Source: CAWDVH01 sp963805705
GTDB lineage: Bacteria > Actinomycetota > Actinomycetes > Streptosporangiales > Streptosporangiaceae
Reading direction: 5' to 3'
NCBI GenBank assembly: GCA_963805705.1
Contig: CAWDVH010000005.1
Coordinates: forward strand, 1,426,001-1,490,000
DNA length: 64,000 nucleotides
Shown here piece after piece: positions 8,584 through 16,578 of the stretch. The notes beneath the pieces were generated by a model, which was given only the letters and a program-made list of their open reading frames with translations, was not told where the DNA came from and did no database searches. The position numbers and the translations under genes were made by a program. Positions within the stretch are counted from its first letter, which is position 1; every line of letters begins with the position of its first letter.

Positions 8584-9000
8584 TCATGGGACGTTCCGCT
8601 TGCTGGGAGTGAGCAGGTGCGGCGCGCGGTCGGGATCGTCGATGCCGAAGCTGATGATCCGTCGGGGATGGATGCGGATGATCGCGTCGTCATTGCCGCC
8701 CGCCTGCCCCGGTGAGCCGCCGGCGGTCTCGGCTATCCCCCGGATTTCGAGGCACCTCACTCGCCATGGCTGCCGGGAGACGATGTCGTCGACGACGAAG
8801 GCAACCCGGCTGTTGGCAATCACGTTGCGGAACTTCTGGCTGGACGCCATGTTGTAGCCGCCGATGTCGATTGTGGCCAGTTCTTCGTTGTAGTGGAAGC
8901 CGACCGGGTTGACCTGCGGTGTGCCGTCGGGCTGAATGGTCGCCAGCCGCCCGAGGGCCTGGGTATGCAGGTAGCCGATTTCAGCGGCCGTGAACGTCAT
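8584..9000 (-). CDS. PPOX-class F420-dependent oxidoreductase
   Basis: 138-aa split-barrel flavin/deazaflavin-binding protein of the pyridoxamine-oxidase-like superfamily. MTFTAAEIGYLHTQALGRL at the start, DGTPQVNPVGF, and KFRNVIANSRVAFVVDD match the actinobacterial F420-dependent PPOX subgroup. Two ATGs are available (9006 and 9000). AGGAGG lies 1 nt from the first and 7 nt from the second, so 9000 is chosen. F420 use is inferred from family; no reductase substrate can be named. It follows the methyltransferase gene (stop at 9033) on the same strand and may be translated from the same message. Confidence 0.85.
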   Translation of the reverse strand: MTFTAAEIGYLHTQALGRLATIQPDGTPQVNPVGFHYNEELATIDIGGYNMASSQKFRNVIANSRVAFVVDDIVSRQPWRVRCLEIRGIAETAGGSPGQAGGNDDAIIRIHPRRIISFGIDDPDRAPHLLTPSKRNVP

Positions 9001-9032
9001 GGTCATGCCTCCTCCGTATCTGAACCTGAAGG

Positions 9033-9800
9033 TCAAGGGTTGGTGCCCGGCGAGATGATCAGCCGGAGTCCGCAGTCGAATTCGGCGAGCTGCCGGAGGT
9101 AGCCGTTGCGGGCGTCCCATGTCCCGGAGCGCAGGTCGGCCTGCAGCTGCTGAAGTCCGGGGCTAATCTCCGCCTCATCGAGGAGCCCGAAGGCTGACAT
9201 TCCCGAGCGTACGCGGGGGTCGAGGTAGGCCTCGGGCCGAGCCCAGAACGCCTCGGCGAAGCCGTCCAGGCAATCGTGCGGGACGGGGAATGGCTCGATG
9301 CGGACGTTGCCGCCGAGAAGGGCGGCTATGTGATCGGGCTGGATCTCGGGGCGCCGCGCACGGACCATAGCCGGGAAGTAGTCGCGGGTGAGCCAGAGCT
9401 GGTTGAGCCGGTCGGAGGCGGCCACGATCACGACGCTGCGGGCGACCCGCCGCAGTTCAGTGGTGCCCTGGCCGGGATCAGCCCAGTGGTGGATGGTCCA
9501 CAATGCCATCGCGGCATCGAACCGGCGCCGTCCGAACGGCAGCGCCTCGGCGACGGCCCGGACTACGGGCGCGGCACCGGCAGGACGCTGCGCGATCATC
9601 ACGGCTGACGGCTCCACGGCGGTGACCGCCCGGTCCTGCGGCTCGTAGGATCCGGTGCCAGCTCCGACGTTGACCACCGATCGGGCATCGCCCAGCGCGG
9701 CCTGGATGCGAGCCGCGAGCCGAGGGTCTTCCCGGCGGATCTTCCGGTATCCCACACCGAGCCGGTCGTACCGGTCAGGGACCCGCGCGCTCACGGCCAT
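9033..9800 (-). CDS. Class I SAM-dependent methyltransferase
   Basis: 255-aa cytosolic methyltransferase with motif I VVNVGAGTGSYEP (about residues 43-55), an acidic-loop motif TAVEPSAVMIAQRP and the post-I region LPFGRRRFDAAMALWTIHHW typical of the UbiE/small-molecule group (Methyltransf_11). The start ATG 9800 is chosen because residues from there align with the family (VPDRYDRLGVGYRKIRREDP) while upstream in-frame sequence is Arg/Ser noise antisense to the aldo/keto reductase. A substrate cannot be predicted. It lies 31 nt downstream of the aldo/keto reductase stop on the same strand, so a small redox/methylation operon with the F420-type protein is possible. Confidence 0.85.
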   Translation of the reverse strand: MAVSARVPDRYDRLGVGYRKIRREDPRLAARIQAALGDARSVVNVGAGTGSYEPQDRAVTAVEPSAVMIAQRPAGAAPVVRAVAEALPFGRRRFDAAMALWTIHHWADPGQGTTELRRVARSVVIVAASDRLNQLWLTRDYFPAMVRARRPEIQPDHIAALLGGNVRIEPFPVPHDCLDGFAEAFWARPEAYLDPRVRSGMSAFGLLDEAEISPGLQQLQADLRSGTWDARNGYLRQLAEFDCGLRLIISPGTNP

Positions 9801-9831
9801 GGTGCTCCCGTGCGGACATCGGCTCCGTTCC

Positions 9832-10662
9832 TTACCACCACGGACGTTCGAGGGCGCGGTCGGTGCCGCTGGTCTGGTCGAGCGCGTCGAGCTCGGCCAT
9901 GTCCTCGCCGGACAAGGTGAAGTCGAAGATCTGCGCGTTCTCGTGGATCCGCTCGCGGTGGGTCGACTTGGGGATGACCGGGACATCGTGCTGCAGGCAC
10001 CAGCGCAAGAGCACCTGCGCGGGCGTGCGCCCCGTGCGCTGCGCGACCCGCTGCACCGTCGCATTGGAGAGATTCCGGCCGGTCCCCAGCGGACTGTAGG
10101 CCTCGAGCGCGACGCTCTGCCGATTGCACGCGTCCAGCAGCGCGCGCCGGTACTGCAGCGAGCTGAAGGACACCTGGTTAACGGCCGGCGGGACCGTCCC
10201 CGCGGCTATCACCTCGGCTAGCTCGCCGGCGCTGAAGTTGGAGACGCCGATGGAACGGGCGAGCCCCAGCTCGCGAGCCCGCTCCATCCCCGGCCAGGCC
10301 CACGTGGGACCGCCCCGAGGCCAGTGAATGATGTACAGGTCGATCTGGTCGACGCCGAGCCGCCGGAGACTCCGCTCGGCTTCGGCCACGGGGTCTTTGC
10401 CCCCCGGATAGAACTTGGTCGTGATAAACACGTCGTCGCGTGGGACGTTGCTCTCGCGCAGTGCCTGACCCACGCTTTTCTCGTTGCGGTACGCCTGGGC
10501 CGTGTCGATATGGCGATATCCCAGGTCCAGTGCCCAGCGCACGGCGTTGACGCACGCCGCTCCGTTGCGCACCTGCCAGACGCCGAGGCCCAGCATGGGC
10601 ATCTGATTTCCGTCGGCGAGGACGCGGGCGCGCCCGTCTGCCGTAACCGCGTCGGCTGTCAT
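9832..10662 (-). CDS. Aldo/keto reductase
   Basis: 276-aa NADPH-dependent aldo/keto reductase (2,5-diketo-gluconate reductase-like, AKR5-type). The catalytic tetrad is visible: Asp and Tyr in GYRHIDTAQAYRNE (about 49-62), Lys in ITTKFYPGG, His in LYIIHWPRGG. Coenzyme-binding residues appear in IPKSTHRERIHEN near the C-terminus. SIGVSNFSAGEL is also diagnostic. The length is normal and the TIM barrel complete. Physiological substrate unknown; neighbours (two methyltransferases, F420-type oxidoreductase) suggest small-molecule or detoxification chemistry but do not define a pathway. Confidence 0.93.
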   Translation of the reverse strand: MTADAVTADGRARVLADGNQMPMLGLGVWQVRNGAACVNAVRWALDLGYRHIDTAQAYRNEKSVGQALRESNVPRDDVFITTKFYPGGKDPVAEAERSLRRLGVDQIDLYIIHWPRGGPTWAWPGMERARELGLARSIGVSNFSAGELAEVIAAGTVPPAVNQVSFSSLQYRRALLDACNRQSVALEAYSPLGTGRNLSNATVQRVAQRTGRTPAQVLLRWCLQHDVPVIPKSTHRERIHENAQIFDFTLSGEDMAELDALDQTSGTDRALERPWW

Positions 10663-10723
10663 GCCTGACTGCTCCTTCGCTGTGGGGACGTCATCGCTAT
10701 ACGGTGTCGCATCGCCGCGGCAG

Positions 10724-11482
10724 TTAGCCGGCGTGCAGGACGAAGAACAGGAAGCACAGGAAGCTCGGCCTGTCCGCGAGCTCGTCGGGGAACAGGTCGC
10801 GGGCTTCCGGCACCGGGTGCGGTTCGCTGATGACGGAGATCCGGAAGCCAGCCGCGGTGAAGGCGTCGGTCATGGCGTGCAGCGGCCGGTTCCAGAAGCT
10901 CATCGGGACGGCCTGGCCGCCCATGGTCCATTCCTCGGTCCAGTTGGAGGTCGCGAAATAGTCGGCCTTGCGGCCGGCCTCGCGGTGCATGAGGGTAATG
11001 GCAAAGGGATGGTCGACGGCCACGATGAGCCGGCCGCCGGTCCTCAGCACGCGCCGCAGCTCGGCCAGCGCTGGCCCCCAGTCTTCCAGGTAGTGCAGCA
11101 CCAGGGCCGCGATGACATCGTCGAATGCGCCGTCGGGGAAGGGAAGCGGGCGGCCCAGGTCGGCCACCAGCAGGTCCGCGCCGTCTCCGAGCCGCCGCCG
11201 GGCCTGCTCCAGCATCCCGGTGCTGGAGTCGAAGCCGGTCACGATGGCGCCCCGGTCGCGCAGCGCCGCGAACAGCGGGCCGGAGCCGCAGCCGGCGTCG
11301 AGGATCCGCCGGCCGGCCACGTCCCCGGCCAGGCCAAGGATCGCGGGCCGCGCGTAATAGGCATTGATGAGGCTGGCCTCGTTCTCGGCGGTGTACGCCT
11401 CAGCGAGGATGTCATAGTCGTTGACCTGGGCCGGATCTGCGCGCAGAGCACGATTCTCGGAAACGGGAGGCATGCGATCCAT
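10724..11482 (-). CDS. Class I SAM-dependent methyltransferase
   Basis: About 252-aa methyltransferase with motif I ILDAGCGSGPLFAAL, an acidic residue at the end of strand beta2 (VTGFDSSTGML), motif II DLGRPLPFPDGAFDDVIAAL and LRTGGRLIVAVDHPF. The N-terminal YDILAEAYTAENEASLINAYYARP and the aromatic C-terminus FLCFLFFVLHAG are typical of Methyltransf_11 enzymes of unknown substrate. Candidate starts are ATG 11482 and ATG 11473; no clear Shine-Dalgarno decides between them. It is not closely related to the other methyltransferase in this cluster. Confidence 0.85.
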   Translation of the reverse strand: MDRMPPVSENRALRADPAQVNDYDILAEAYTAENEASLINAYYARPAILGLAGDVAGRRILDAGCGSGPLFAALRDRGAIVTGFDSSTGMLEQARRRLGDGADLLVADLGRPLPFPDGAFDDVIAALVLHYLEDWGPALAELRRVLRTGGRLIVAVDHPFAITLMHREAGRKADYFATSNWTEEWTMGGQAVPMSFWNRPLHAMTDAFTAAGFRISVISEPHPVPEARDLFPDELADRPSFLCFLFFVLHAG

Positions 11483-11671
11483 GCTGGCATACCCGGCCCA
11501 TCCCGCGAGCATGTGCCCCTGATGTGCCCCGGCCCACGGGCTCGCGGCGTCACTGCGCAGGTCAGCGGATCAGGCGACGGGCGAGCCAGCCTGGTCACGC
11601 GACGCCGAGCGCGGCGGCCAGGATGCTCACTTGGTTTTGCGACGAGGACGACGGAGAGGACGTGATCGCCG

Positions 11672-12460
11672 CTAGTTGAACTCCTCCTGCCACTGGCGGG
11701 TAACCCTCCCGCCTCTGGGTGGGCGGACCCGAACCAGCCGCCGAGACCCGGGCACCCGCAGCAACGCTGCCTTGCCGGGATCTCCAGCCATCTGTAGATC
11801 GATGACCCCTTCAGGCGTGGCCGCGTCGCCCCCTGGACGGCCCTTCGCGATCCTTCGGCCTCTGACAATCGGACAGCCCGGAAGACCCTCGAAGCGGTAA
11901 AGCCAGACTGCGGAACCAATAGGCGAAAAGACGCGCCAGCTCACTCGCTCGACGCACCACGGGTTAGCCGCCGCTATGCGCCGGTCCTGCCGCACGGCGA
12001 TCAGCAACGCAACCCCGAGAACAACTGCGACGACTCCTCCCACCAGGAGCACGATGAGCAGCCAGACGACTCCCGGTGCCAGGTTGTCGCTGCCGCCCAC
12101 CGTTGCAACCTGGGGATGTGCAGGTTCGAGCGTGACGATCACTGCCTCCCCTACGCGGTACGTGGGACTGTCGTCGTCGCGGTAAATGTGCGCATCAAAG
12201 GTCCGACCGGCGTAGTTGTAACGGACATCGATGGCACCATCGGCCGGGGCTTCTCCCTGCCCCATCACAGTGGTCACCACGCCTTCGGCGTAGACACCGC
12301 TCGATGCGAGCGTCGAGGCCGGACTATCAACGTGGTTCACCAGAACACAACAGCCGATCAGCATGGCTGCGCCCAGAAGGGCCAATGAGAGCCACGCCCG
12401 GCGACGTGACCGGAGACCTTCGCGCACCTCTGGCGCGTCAAGACCACCAGCGTCTTCCAT
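11672..12460 (-). CDS. DUF3592-type membrane protein
   Basis: About 262-aa membrane protein. There are two predicted transmembrane helices: about 23-47 (LSLALLGAAMLIGCCVLV) and about 125-155 (LLIVLLVGGVVAVVLGVALL). The segment between them is extracytoplasmic and carries the DUF3592-like pattern GVVTTVMGQGE.....DVRYNYAGRTFDAHIY and VGEAVIVTLEPAHPQ. A cytoplasmic C-terminal region rich in Arg and Gly follows. The start ATG 12460 lies 2 nt after the TGA of the upstream HTH gene, implying translational coupling; GTG 12469 is an alternative that overlaps it. Function unknown. Confidence 0.72.
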   Translation of the reverse strand: MEDAGGLDAPEVREGLRSRRRAWLSLALLGAAMLIGCCVLVNHVDSPASTLASSGVYAEGVVTTVMGQGEAPADGAIDVRYNYAGRTFDAHIYRDDDSPTYRVGEAVIVTLEPAHPQVATVGGSDNLAPGVVWLLIVLLVGGVVAVVLGVALLIAVRQDRRIAAANPWCVERVSWRVFSPIGSAVWLYRFEGLPGCPIVRGRRIAKGRPGGDAATPEGVIDLQMAGDPGKAALLRVPGSRRLVRVRPPRGGRVTRQWQEEFN

Positions 12461-12462
12461 GG

Positions 12463-12654
12463 TCAGCACACCCTATCGGCGCAAAGTGCACATAGGCCGA
12501 CGATGGCGCGCAGCTGCCCTCGTAGGTCGTCGAGATCCCATCGGAAGTGACCGCCTGCCGTGCGGAGCGCAAGCCTGCCCAGGCCCTGGCGGGCCCACCG
12601 CTGCAGGGTGGTGAGGCTCACGCCGAGCGCGTCGGTGGCCTGGCCGGTCGTCAC
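12463..12654 (-). CDS. BldC/MerR-like helix-turn-helix protein
   Basis: 63-aa small DNA-binding protein. VTTGQATDALGVSLTTLQRW followed by ARQGLG, RTAGGHFRW and DLDDLRGQL matches the winged-helix layout of BldC (…VDPKTVTRWAKAGKL…RTLGGHRRY…). The start is GTG 12654; the in-frame sequence upstream lacks a better start. The C-terminal tail contains three Cys (CALCADRVC), which is unusual for BldC and could be a metal site or chance. It probably heads a two-gene operon with the DUF3592 membrane protein (stop-start gap 2 nt). Small size keeps confidence moderate. Confidence 0.55.
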   Translation of the reverse strand: MTTGQATDALGVSLTTLQRWARQGLGRLALRTAGGHFRWDLDDLRGQLRAIVGLCALCADRVC

Positions 12655-12709
12655 GGGCCGTCCGCTGATGCCCTCCAGTGTCCTGCAAATCTGCAGTTCA
12701 GAGCTGGGG

Positions 12710-13124
12710 CGGCGGGCGAGTCAGCCTGTAGGCCGGGTTCTGTGCACCCGCTCGCGCGGGCCGGCGGCCATCCATCTGGGACTGCCGTTACCGGCAGCCT
12801 CGTGCGGTCTACCCGCGAGCTCGGGCGGGCCGCCCTCAAGCGCTCGCGCAGGCACCGTAGCCGAAACCACGGCGCCCTCTTGACCTTGCTCCGGGTGGGG
12901 TTTACCAAGCCGCCGCAGTCACCTGCGGCGCTGGTGGTCTCTTACACCACCGTTTCACCCTTACCCCCGGACGAATCCGGGGGCGGTCTGTTTTCTGTGG
13001 CACTGTCCCGCGGGTCACCCCGGGTCGGCGTTACCGACCACCCTGCCCTGCGGAGCCCGGACCTTCCTCGACGCCCCCTGCTCTCCAGGGAACGCCGCGG
13101 CCGCCCGGCCGGCTCGCCCGCCGC
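12710..13124 (-). ncRNA. rnpB: RNase P RNA, bacterial type A
   Basis: About 414-nt catalytic RNA that matures tRNA 5' ends with RnpA protein. On the minus strand the conserved core is visible in order: GAGGAAGGTCCGGGCTCC, GCAGGGCAGGGTGGTCGGTAACGCCGACC split by its hairpin, GACAGTGCCACAGAAAAC, AAACCCCACCCGGAGCAAG, and near the 3' end ACAGAACCCGGCCTACAGG. The ends are set by the P1 helix pairing CTCGCCCGCC complement at 13113-13122 with 12711-12720. End positions are therefore estimates within a few bases. The gene is downstream of the RNase H/phosphatase and zinc-ribbon genes on the same strand, the usual actinobacterial neighbourhood. Several open frames overlap it and are not real. Confidence 0.96.
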
Positions 13125-13191
13125 TGCCCATAGCTTAGGGCGTCAGCGGCTTCCCATCCGCCGCCCGCGTGATCTGCCCGGCATGATCTGC

Positions 13192-14343
13192 TCAGCGCCT
13201 GCCCTCCCGCAGGTGCGCGGTGTCGTTCAGCGACCGCACCACCGCCGGGCCGTCCGCGAACCAGTCGATCTCGCACAGTGACGCCACATCGAGATGGATG
13301 CGGAACAGGGCGGCGGGCGGCGCGAGCAGCGCCCGGCAGGCCAGGGTCTTGATCGGCGTGACGTGGCTGACGAGCACCATCGTGCGCTGCGGGTGCGCGG
13401 CCAGCAGCCGGTCCAGCGCGCCGAGGACCCGCCGCGCGGCCGTCGCGAAGCTCTCGCCGCCGGGGGGCGCCGCGTCGGCGCCGGCCAGCCAGGCGGCCAT
13501 CTCAGCTGGCCACTGCGCGCCGGCCTCGGCGAAGGTCAGGCCCTCCCACTTGCCGAAGTCGGCCTCGACCAGGTCGTCCTCCACCTGCAGCGGCGCTCCG
13601 GTCGCCTCGGCGACCGCCTCCGCGGTGCGCCAGGCCCGCTGCAGCGGCGACGTCACGATCACGTCGATGCCGCCTCGCAAGGACAGGCGGCTCGCGGCGG
13701 CGGCGGCCTGGCGCCTGCCCGCCTCGGTCAGCGGGATATCCCCTCGCCCGGCGAATCTGCGCTCCGCCGACAGCGGGGTCTGGCCGTGCCGCAGCAGCAG
13801 CGTGGTCGTGGGTGTCCCGTGCGGGGGCCCCCAGGCCGCGGCGGGGCGAGGGCTGGCTGCGGCGGGCGACGCGGGAACAACCCGGGCCGAACGGCTAGCG
13901 GCCTGCCCGTCTCCCCCGCTGCCCTGGCCGGGCCGCGCAGCATCCATGGCCTGATTCGCGAGCCGGTCCGCGCGGGCATTGCGGGCCCGCGGCACCCAGG
14001 TGTAGGAGACCTTTCCCAGGCCGGACGCCGCCTCGCGGGCGCGGCCGGCCAGCGCGCGCAGGTTCGGGTCCTTGATCTGCCAGCGGCCCGACATCTGCTC
14101 GACGACGAGCTTGGAATCCATCCGGACTTCCACGTCGGCGCCGGGCGTGAGCTCGGCCGCCGTGCGCAGGCCCGCGACCAGGCCGGAGTACTCGGCGACG
14201 TTGTTGGTAGCCGTCCCGATGCTCTCCCAGACCTCGGCCAGTACTTCCCCGGTCCGCGCGTCGGCCACCAGGGCCCCGAAGCCGGCTGGGCCCGGATTGC
14301 CGCGCGAGCCGCCGTCCGCCTCGACGACGAGCTTGGGCGTCAC
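13192..14343 (-). CDS. Bifunctional RNase HI / histidine phosphatase (Rv2228c-like)
   Basis: 383-aa two-domain enzyme. Residues 1-135 are RNase HI with catalytic D10 (EADGGSRGNPG), E51 (NNVAEY), D76 (RMDSKLV) and D126 (NARADRLAN), cutting RNA in RNA-DNA hybrids. A Pro/Ala linker (136-178) leads to a histidine phosphatase with RHGQT (catalytic H186), LTEAGRRQA, EADFGKWEG and VSHVTPI; in the M. tuberculosis relative this domain acts as an alpha-ribazole/acid phosphatase (CobC-like). The start GTG 14343 is chosen because it forms a 4-nt GTGA overlap with the zinc-ribbon gene stop and places RNase H at residue 1. Both active sites look complete. Confidence 0.94.
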   Translation of the reverse strand: MTPKLVVEADGGSRGNPGPAGFGALVADARTGEVLAEVWESIGTATNNVAEYSGLVAGLRTAAELTPGADVEVRMDSKLVVEQMSGRWQIKDPNLRALAGRAREAASGLGKVSYTWVPRARNARADRLANQAMDAARPGQGSGGDGQAASRSARVVPASPAAASPRPAAAWGPPHGTPTTTLLLRHGQTPLSAERRFAGRGDIPLTEAGRRQAAAAASRLSLRGGIDVIVTSPLQRAWRTAEAVAEATGAPLQVEDDLVEADFGKWEGLTFAEAGAQWPAEMAAWLAGADAAPPGGESFATAARRVLGALDRLLAAHPQRTMVLVSHVTPIKTLACRALLAPPAALFRIHLDVASLCEIDWFADGPAVVRSLNDTAHLREGRR

Positions 14344-15083
14344 AGGCCTGACTCGGCGCTGCGAACCAGGATCCGGCGGCACTCCTCGCAGCGCAGGACC
14401 TCATCGGGATCGGCCGCGCGGATGCTGTTGAGGTCCACGGTGTTGAGGGACAGGTGACAGCCCTCGCACCGGCCGCGCCGCAGCAGCGCGGCCCCGACCC
14501 CGGCATGCTGGGCGCGGAGCTTCTCGTAGAGGTCGAGCAGAGCGGGCGGCTCCTGGGCCGCGACGGCCGCGCGGCGGTCCGCTGCCTTGCCCGCCTGCTC
14601 GCCGATCTCCGCGAGCGCGGCGTCGCGGCGCGCGATGAGGGCCTGCGCCTGCGTGGCGATCTGCGCGCGCTCGCTGATCGCGGCCTGGTGGCCGCTCTCC
14701 GCCGTCTCCCTGCGCTCCATCACGTCCAGGACGATCTCCTCGAGATCCGACTGCCTGCGCAGCAGGGACTCGATCTCTGACTGGAGGTTCTCCAGTTCCC
14801 TGGGCGAGGACACCTGGCCGGCCTCGAGCCGCTGGCGGTCCCGCACGATCCGGCTGCGGACCTGGTCGACGTCCCCCTCCGCCTTGGCCTGCTCGCGTTT
14901 GAGGTCACGTTCCTGGGCATCCAGCGTGGCGGCCGAATCGCGCAGCCCGGCGTCACGCTGCTGGAGCTCGTCCAGTTCCTGGTGCTCGGGCAGGCCCCGG
15001 CTCCGGTGCTCGAGCCTGCCGAGCTCGGCGTCTATTTCGGCGAGCTCCAGCAGCCGCAGCTGCGCCTCGGGAGATGCTTTCAC
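14340..15083 (-). CDS. C4-type zinc-ribbon coiled-coil protein (Rv2229c-like)
   Basis: 247-aa cytosolic protein. Residues 1-175 are a long antiparallel coiled coil rich in Glu, Leu, Arg and Gln (for example ELENLQSEIESLLRRQ). Residues about 200-240 form a C4 zinc ribbon with CEGC and CEEC pairs. This is the conserved actinobacterial family encoded directly upstream of the RNase H/phosphatase; the coupling is kept here by a 4-nt overlap. The usual third member, a Nif3-like protein, is absent upstream, where a divergent gene begins instead. The molecular role is not established, though nucleic-acid or translation-related roles have been suggested for the fold. Confidence 0.9.
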   Translation of the reverse strand: MKASPEAQLRLLELAEIDAELGRLEHRSRGLPEHQELDELQQRDAGLRDSAATLDAQERDLKREQAKAEGDVDQVRSRIVRDRQRLEAGQVSSPRELENLQSEIESLLRRQSDLEEIVLDVMERRETAESGHQAAISERAQIATQAQALIARRDAALAEIGEQAGKAADRRAAVAAQEPPALLDLYEKLRAQHAGVGAALLRRGRCEGCHLSLNTVDLNSIRAADPDEVLRCEECRRILVRSAESGL

Positions 15084-15208
15084 GGGGCCACGTTAGCCTG
15101 CTGCGGCAGTGCTGTCGCCCGGAGGCGGCCTCCCGCCCCGTGCGACTGCCCCGCGCGGGATCGGGAAAAGTGCTCGCCTGGCGGTCGCGTGCGATAGACC
15201 TGGGTGAC

Positions 15209-15709
15209 ATGGAGATTCCCCGGATCAGCCGGCCGTACATGCCTGGCTACGGAATCGCCGGCCCGGCGGAGGGCAGCGGCCTGCTGCCGTGGTCCTGGGC
15301 CGCCGAGCGGCTGGCCAGCGCCCGCAACTACTGGGTGATATCTACCTGGCCGGACGGCCGGCCGCACTCCATGCCGGTCTGGGGCATGTGGGATGACAGC
15401 ACCCTGTGGTTCACCACCGGCGTGGCCTCGCGCAAGGCCAGGAACCTGGCGGCCGATCCGCGCTGCGTGGTGACCACGGAGGACGCGGGCGATCCGGTCG
15501 TCATTGAGGGGACGGCAACGATCGTCACCAGCCCGGCCAGCATCCGGCGGGTCCTGGACCTGATGAACGAGAAGTACTCATCGCAGATCGAGCTGAGCTT
15601 CCTCGATCCGGCGGTGAACGCCACGATCGCGGTGCGGCCGCAGACGGTCATCGGCATGCGGCACGGCGACTTCAACGGCTCGCCGACCCGGTGGGCGTTC
15701 GGGGCGTGA
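15209..15709 (+). CDS. Pyridoxamine 5'-phosphate oxidase family protein
   Basis: 166-aa split-barrel flavin-binding protein. Core signatures are NYWVISTWPDGRPHSMPVWG (about 40-59), LWFTTGVASRKARNLAADPR and VVIEGTATIV. The family binds FMN, F420 or heme and reduces or binds small molecules; no specific ligand is predictable. The start ATG 15209 fits a conserved N-terminal IPRISRPYMP segment. It is divergent from the zinc-ribbon gene, and the 125-nt region between them should hold both promoters; no clear -35/-10 pair was recognised. Confidence 0.85.
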   Translation: MEIPRISRPYMPGYGIAGPAEGSGLLPWSWAAERLASARNYWVISTWPDGRPHSMPVWGMWDDSTLWFTTGVASRKARNLAADPRCVVTTEDAGDPVVIEGTATIVTSPASIRRVLDLMNEKYSSQIELSFLDPAVNATIAVRPQTVIGMRHGDFNGSPTRWAFGA

Positions 15710-15763
15710 CGGGCCCGCCGCGGGCCGTTTCGCCGCGTGGTGGCAGGCCATGCCGGTGACCGG

Positions 15764-16578
15764 TTATCGGGGGCCGAGCCCCAGCAGCAGGAGCATCGGC
15801 GCCGTCGGCCGCGATGACGTCGCATGCTCGACGGTCAGGCCCACCCTGTCCCCGGCCTGAAGGCCGGCGATCACCATCGGGCCGATCATGCCGGCCCGGG
15901 CGGCGGGCAGGGGCCGGCCGGCCGGGTGCCGGCCGGCCCCATCAGCCAGAGCTCGTAGTGCCGCCCGGCGGTCAGCGCCTGCAGGCCCCGCGCGGTAAAG
16001 ACCAGCGCGCGCTGCCGGTGGGACATCACGATGGTCGCGCTGCCCCCCGTGGTCACGTGCGCGGTCAGCATGGTCACATCGGCCGCGTTCAGCACGGCCG
16101 CGATCGCGTGGCTGCCCCGCCGAGCCTGGTCGAGCTGGTGCTGGGTGCCGTGCATCATAGCGCCGAACAGGATGGTCACGGCCACCAGGAAGCCCGCGGC
16201 GGCCACGGCCATCCCCGGCATCATCCGGCGCGCGGCGGCCTTCCATCCGCGCGGCCGGATCTCGCGTCCCTCGCGCCGCGCGGTGCTGCCCTCGCGGACG
16301 GTGCTGCCCTCGCGGATGGCGGTGTCCTCGCGGACGGCGGGGGGCAGCTGGCGGACCAGGGCCGCGGCCCGCAGCGTCTGCTCCCTGAGCTCCGGGCGCG
16401 GCACGACAGTCGCCGCCGTCGCGAGCCGCGCCGTGGCCTCATGCAGGCCGCGGATCTCCTCGCGGCAGGCACCGCAGCCGGCCAGGTGCCGCTCGAACCG
16501 GGCGCGATCCCCGTCGGCGACCGCGTCCATCGCGTAGGCGCCGGCCAGGGTGTGCAGGTCGGTGTCGCCGGATTCCAT
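15764..16578 (-). pseudogene. rskA: RskA-like anti-sigma-K factor, frameshifted near the 3' end
   Basis: Membrane anti-sigma factor that should sequester the adjacent ECF sigma factor. The N-terminal zinc anti-sigma motif is intact: His and two Cys in RHLAGCGACREE (about 30-41). A single transmembrane helix follows (MAVAAAGFLVAVTILFGAMM) and then the extracytoplasmic RskA domain (HYELWLMGPAGTRPAG). The frame then reaches an early TGA at 15886-15888. The missing family C-terminus (MIGPMVIAGLQAGDRVGLTV) is present in another frame, so one C appears to be missing in the run at 15910-15913. If the lesion is real, about 50 C-terminal residues are replaced by five. The start ATG 16578 overlaps the sigma-gene TGA by one base with GGAG just upstream. 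Confidence 0.8.
16282..16335 (-). repeat. Three 18-nt tandem repeats inside rskA
   Basis: Three units of the pattern ggtgctgccctcgcggac (plus strand) at 16282, 16300 and 16318, the last diverged. They encode the linker AIREGSTVREGSTARREG between the zinc domain and the membrane helix. The unit length preserves the frame. Confidence 0.75.

Noticed and set aside
12547..13281. Open frames on both strands over 12.5-13.3 kb
   Set aside because: The region is rnpB; the frames have no protein-like pattern and follow from high GC.
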